From Thermoflexales bacterium (GTDB lineage: Bacteria; Chloroflexota; Anaerolineae; Fen-1058): a stretch of DNA of 7,945 nt. The stretch is taken from positions 1 through 7,945 of the forward strand of contig JAFGFO010000204.1 in NCBI GenBank assembly GCA_016931085.1, in the 5' to 3' direction. Shown here one piece after another: positions 5,893 through 7,945 of the stretch (position 1 is the first letter of the stretch; each line of letters opens with the position of its first letter). The notes under the pieces are model-generated. The model was not told the origin of the DNA, did no database searches, and saw only the letters and a list, made by a program, of their open reading frames with translations. A program made the position numbers and the translations under genes.

Positions 5893-7011
5893 ATGGACAT
5901 CAGCATACCACGCGAGCGCCGCAGCGACGACTACCGGGTCGGCTTGACGCCGGCCGGGGTCGAGTTGCTGTCGGCTGGCGGGCACACCTGTTACGTCGAG
6001 ACCAACGCTGGGCTGGGAGCCGGCTTTTCGGACGACGATTACCGCCAGGCCGGCGGCTGCATCGTCTACTCCGGTGAAGAAGCCTACCTGCGCGCCGAGC
6101 TGATCATCAAGGTCGCCCGCCCCACCCTGGATGAAATCGCCTGGATGCGCGAGGGGCAAATCGTGCTGGGCTTTTTGCATCTGGCCAGCGCCCAGCGCGA
6201 TAAGCTCCAGGCTTTACTGTCGAAGAAAATCACCGCCATCGCCTACGAGACCATCGAGCAGCCGGGAGGCCGCCTGCCGATCCTGAAAGTCATGAGCCAG
6301 TTATGCGGGCGTATGCTGCCGCAGATCGCTGGTACGCTGCTGCAGACCGATCGGGGCGGCAAGGGCATCCTGCTGGCCGGCGTGCCCGGCGTGCCGGCGG
6401 CTGAGGTAGTCATCCTGGGCGGGGGCACGTTGGGCACCGATGCCGCGCGGGCCTTCCTGGGCATAGGCGCCAGCGTGCACGTACTGGACCACGAGTTGAC
6501 TCACTTGCAGCGCATCGACGAGAGCTTTAGCGGGCGGATCGTCACGATGGTCTCGCACACCTTCAACATCCGCAAAGTCGTCAAATTTGCCGACGTGCTG
6601 ATTGGCGCCGTGTTGATGCCGGGCATGCGCGCCCCGGTGCTCGTCACGCGCGACATGGTGCGCTCCATGCGCCCGCGCTCGCTCATCATGGACCTGTCGA
6701 TCGACCAGGGGGGCTGCGTCGAAACGAGCCGCCCCACCTCGCACAGCACGCCGACCTTTGTCGAGGAAGGCATCATACACTACTGCGTACCCAACGTGAC
6801 CGGCGTGATCGGGCGAACGGCGACCCACACGCTTAACAACGCCTCCTGGCCCTTTATCCAACAGATCGCCAGGCTGGGGCTGGACCAGGCTCTGCAAGCG
6901 ACCCCCGCCCTGGCGGCCGGCGTGAACACGCGTGATGGCCAGGTTGTCAACCCGGCCCTGGCTCAGACACTCTCAGGCGCCAGCCATCTCTCAACAAGGA
7001 AGCCGCTATGA
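5893..7011 (+). CDS. Alanine dehydrogenase/PNT-family protein (Ald-like, altered active site)
   Basis: The 372-residue protein matches alanine dehydrogenase in length and layout. It has an N-terminal catalytic domain beginning ISIPRERRSDDYRVGLTP (Arg15), FLHLA (His96), a Rossmann domain with GGGTLG (176-181) and the acidic Asp199 expected for NAD(H), and SIDQGG (Asp271). Against Mycobacterium tuberculosis Ald as I remember it, Arg15, His96 and the IDQGG aspartate are kept. The KVKEP motif reads KVARP (73-77), so the substrate-binding Lys75 is Ala75. The usual NMPxxVPRTST segment reads NVTGVIGRTAT (301-311). Family members deaminate L-alanine to pyruvate with NAD; here another amino acid or reaction is likely. 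GGGGGG at 5884-5889 supports the ATG at 5893. The stop overlaps the next ATG (ATGA), so it is translationally coupled to the CoA-transferase gene and shares its pathway. Confidence 0.85.
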   Translation: MDISIPRERRSDDYRVGLTPAGVELLSAGGHTCYVETNAGLGAGFSDDDYRQAGGCIVYSGEEAYLRAELIIKVARPTLDEIAWMREGQIVLGFLHLASAQRDKLQALLSKKITAIAYETIEQPGGRLPILKVMSQLCGRMLPQIAGTLLQTDRGGKGILLAGVPGVPAAEVVILGGGTLGTDAARAFLGIGASVHVLDHELTHLQRIDESFSGRIVTMVSHTFNIRKVVKFADVLIGAVLMPGMRAPVLVTRDMVRSMRPRSLIMDLSIDQGGCVETSRPTSHSTPTFVEEGIIHYCVPNVTGVIGRTATHTLNNASWPFIQQIARLGLDQALQATPALAAGVNTRDGQVVNPALAQTLSGASHLSTRKPL

Positions 7012-7945
7012 GCTGGATATCCATTTATCAAAGCAAAGTCACCACGGCTGAAAAGGCCGTCACCTCGATCCAGTCAGGCATGCGAGTTTTTTTGACCGGC
7101 AACTGCAGCGTGCCACGCCAAGTGATGGCCGCCCTGGTCAAGCACGCGCCCGAGGTGACCGGGGTGGAAATCGTCCAGGTGTTGACGATAGGCAGCGCTG
7201 ATTACGTCGCACCGGGCATGGAAAAACACCTGCGGGTCAACACGCTGTTCATCAGCCACGATGTGCGACAGGCGGTCAACGAAGGGCGGGCGGATTTCAC
7301 CCCAGCCTTTTTGTCTGAAATTCCCGGCATGTTCCGCCAGGGCATCCTGCCCTTGGACGTGGCCCTCATCCACGTCAGTCCACCCGACGAGCACGGCTTT
7401 TGTTCCTACGGCGTGGAGGTTGGGGTGACCAAGTCGGCAGCCGAATCCGCCCGGGTGATCATTGCCGAGGTCAACGATCGGATGCCGCGCACCCTGGGCG
7501 ACAGTTTTATCCACGTTTCCAAGCTGACGCACGTCGTGCCGGTCTCGTATGGGCTGCCCGAGGTCAGGATGGGTGACATCACCGAGTTGGAGCGGACCAT
7601 CGGCTGTCACGTCGCCAGCCTGATCGAGGACGGTTCCACAATGCAGATGGGCATTGGCGGCATCCCAGACGCGGTGCTGACCTTTCTCGACAGCAAAAAG
7701 GACCTGGGTGTGCACACCGAGATGTTCAGTGACGGTGTGATCGAGCTGGTCAATCGCGGCATCATCAATAACGAGAAAAAGACCTTTCACCCCGGCAAGC
7801 TCATCGCCGGCTTTTTGCTGGGCACGCAGCGCCTGTACGATTTCGTGCACGACAATCCCATCGTCGAGCTGCATCCCAGCGAGTACATCAACGATCCCTT
7901 TCTCATCGCCCGCAACGACAAGATGGTCGCCATGAACAGCGCGAT
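7008..7945 (+). CDS. CoA-transferase of the acetyl-CoA hydrolase/4-hydroxybutyrate CoA-transferase family (3' end missing)
   Basis: An open frame of 312 codons runs from the ATG at 7008 to the right edge without a stop, so roughly the last quarter is outside the window. It starts MSWISIYQSKVTTAEKA, then RVFLTGNCSVPRQVMAAL. It continues with LDVALIHVSPPDEHGFCSYG (a family hallmark), the glycine-rich MQMGIGGIPDAV (212-223) and HTEMFSDG with Glu238, the expected catalytic glutamate that forms the glutamyl-CoA thioester. Enzymes of this family move CoA between acyl-CoA and carboxylates such as acetate, butyrate, 4-hydroxybutyrate or propionate, or, less often, hydrolyse acetyl-CoA. The 4-nt ATGA overlap with the Ald-like gene and the upstream oxidoreductase suggest that its acyl-CoA substrate comes from the 2-oxoacid enzyme. 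The exact acyl group is not deducible. Confidence 0.9.
   Translation, partial: MSWISIYQSKVTTAEKAVTSIQSGMRVFLTGNCSVPRQVMAALVKHAPEVTGVEIVQVLTIGSADYVAPGMEKHLRVNTLFISHDVRQAVNEGRADFTPAFLSEIPGMFRQGILPLDVALIHVSPPDEHGFCSYGVEVGVTKSAAESARVIIAEVNDRMPRTLGDSFIHVSKLTHVVPVSYGLPEVRMGDITELERTIGCHVASLIEDGSTMQMGIGGIPDAVLTFLDSKKDLGVHTEMFSDGVIELVNRGIINNEKKTFHPGKLIAGFLLGTQRLYDFVHDNPIVELHPSEYINDPFLIARNDKMVAMNSA

Noticed and set aside
7074..7874. 266-codon minus-strand frame opposite the CoA-transferase
   Set aside because: The forward frame has unmistakable family motifs (GIGGIPDAV, HTEMFSDG); the reverse frame is a long shadow typical of high-GC genes.

Overview
The window reads as a piece of a GC-rich genome of an anaerobic, heterotrophic bacterium. 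Chloroflexota (Anaerolineae-like) is my best guess. It rests on the combination of a sugar-type ABC transporter, a ferredoxin-linked 2-oxoacid oxidoreductase, and intergenic spaces filled with short GC-rich hairpins and decamer-type repeats (including an ACCACTAAGGACACGAAG-like motif). This is inference; no rRNA or marker gene is present.

Left part, minus strand (about 1-2930): a lipoprotein solute-binding protein (1329-2645) is followed by a MalF/UgpA-type permease (113-1009). They are transcribed leftward from a strong-looking promoter (TTGACA, 17-bp spacer, extended -10) whose start region carries a LacI-type palindrome, TCGAAGCGCTTCGA. Between the two genes lie a mosaic repeat (1124-1299) and a strong hairpin that touches the permease ribosome binding site. 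A perfect 14-bp-arm palindrome overlaps the permease stop codon. The expected second permease and ATPase are not in the window.

Right part, plus strand (about 2947-7945): a divergent promoter (2965-2993), flanked by a 12-bp direct repeat, precedes a compact operon. Its genes are a 2x[4Fe-4S] ferredoxin subunit, the alpha, beta (TPP) and gamma subunits of a 2-oxoacid:ferredoxin oxidoreductase (VorB/Kor type), an alanine dehydrogenase/PNT-family protein, and a family I CoA-transferase of the 4-hydroxybutyrate/acetyl-CoA type that runs off the right edge. Most junctions are tight (TAATG, 16 nt, 31 nt, ATGA). The exception is an 87-nt decamer-repeat spacer between beta and gamma.

Taken together, the right-hand operon looks like a fermentation module: an amino acid or related compound is converted to a 2-oxoacid, oxidatively decarboxylated to an acyl-CoA with reduction of ferredoxin, and the CoA is then exchanged to release or activate a carboxylic acid. 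The most interesting point is that the Ald-like protein keeps R15, H96 and the IDQGG aspartate but has Ala where alanine dehydrogenases have the substrate-binding lysine (position 75), and it has an altered signature around residues 301-320. It may therefore act on another substrate or perform another reaction. No RNA genes, CRISPR arrays, transposases or phage genes were seen.
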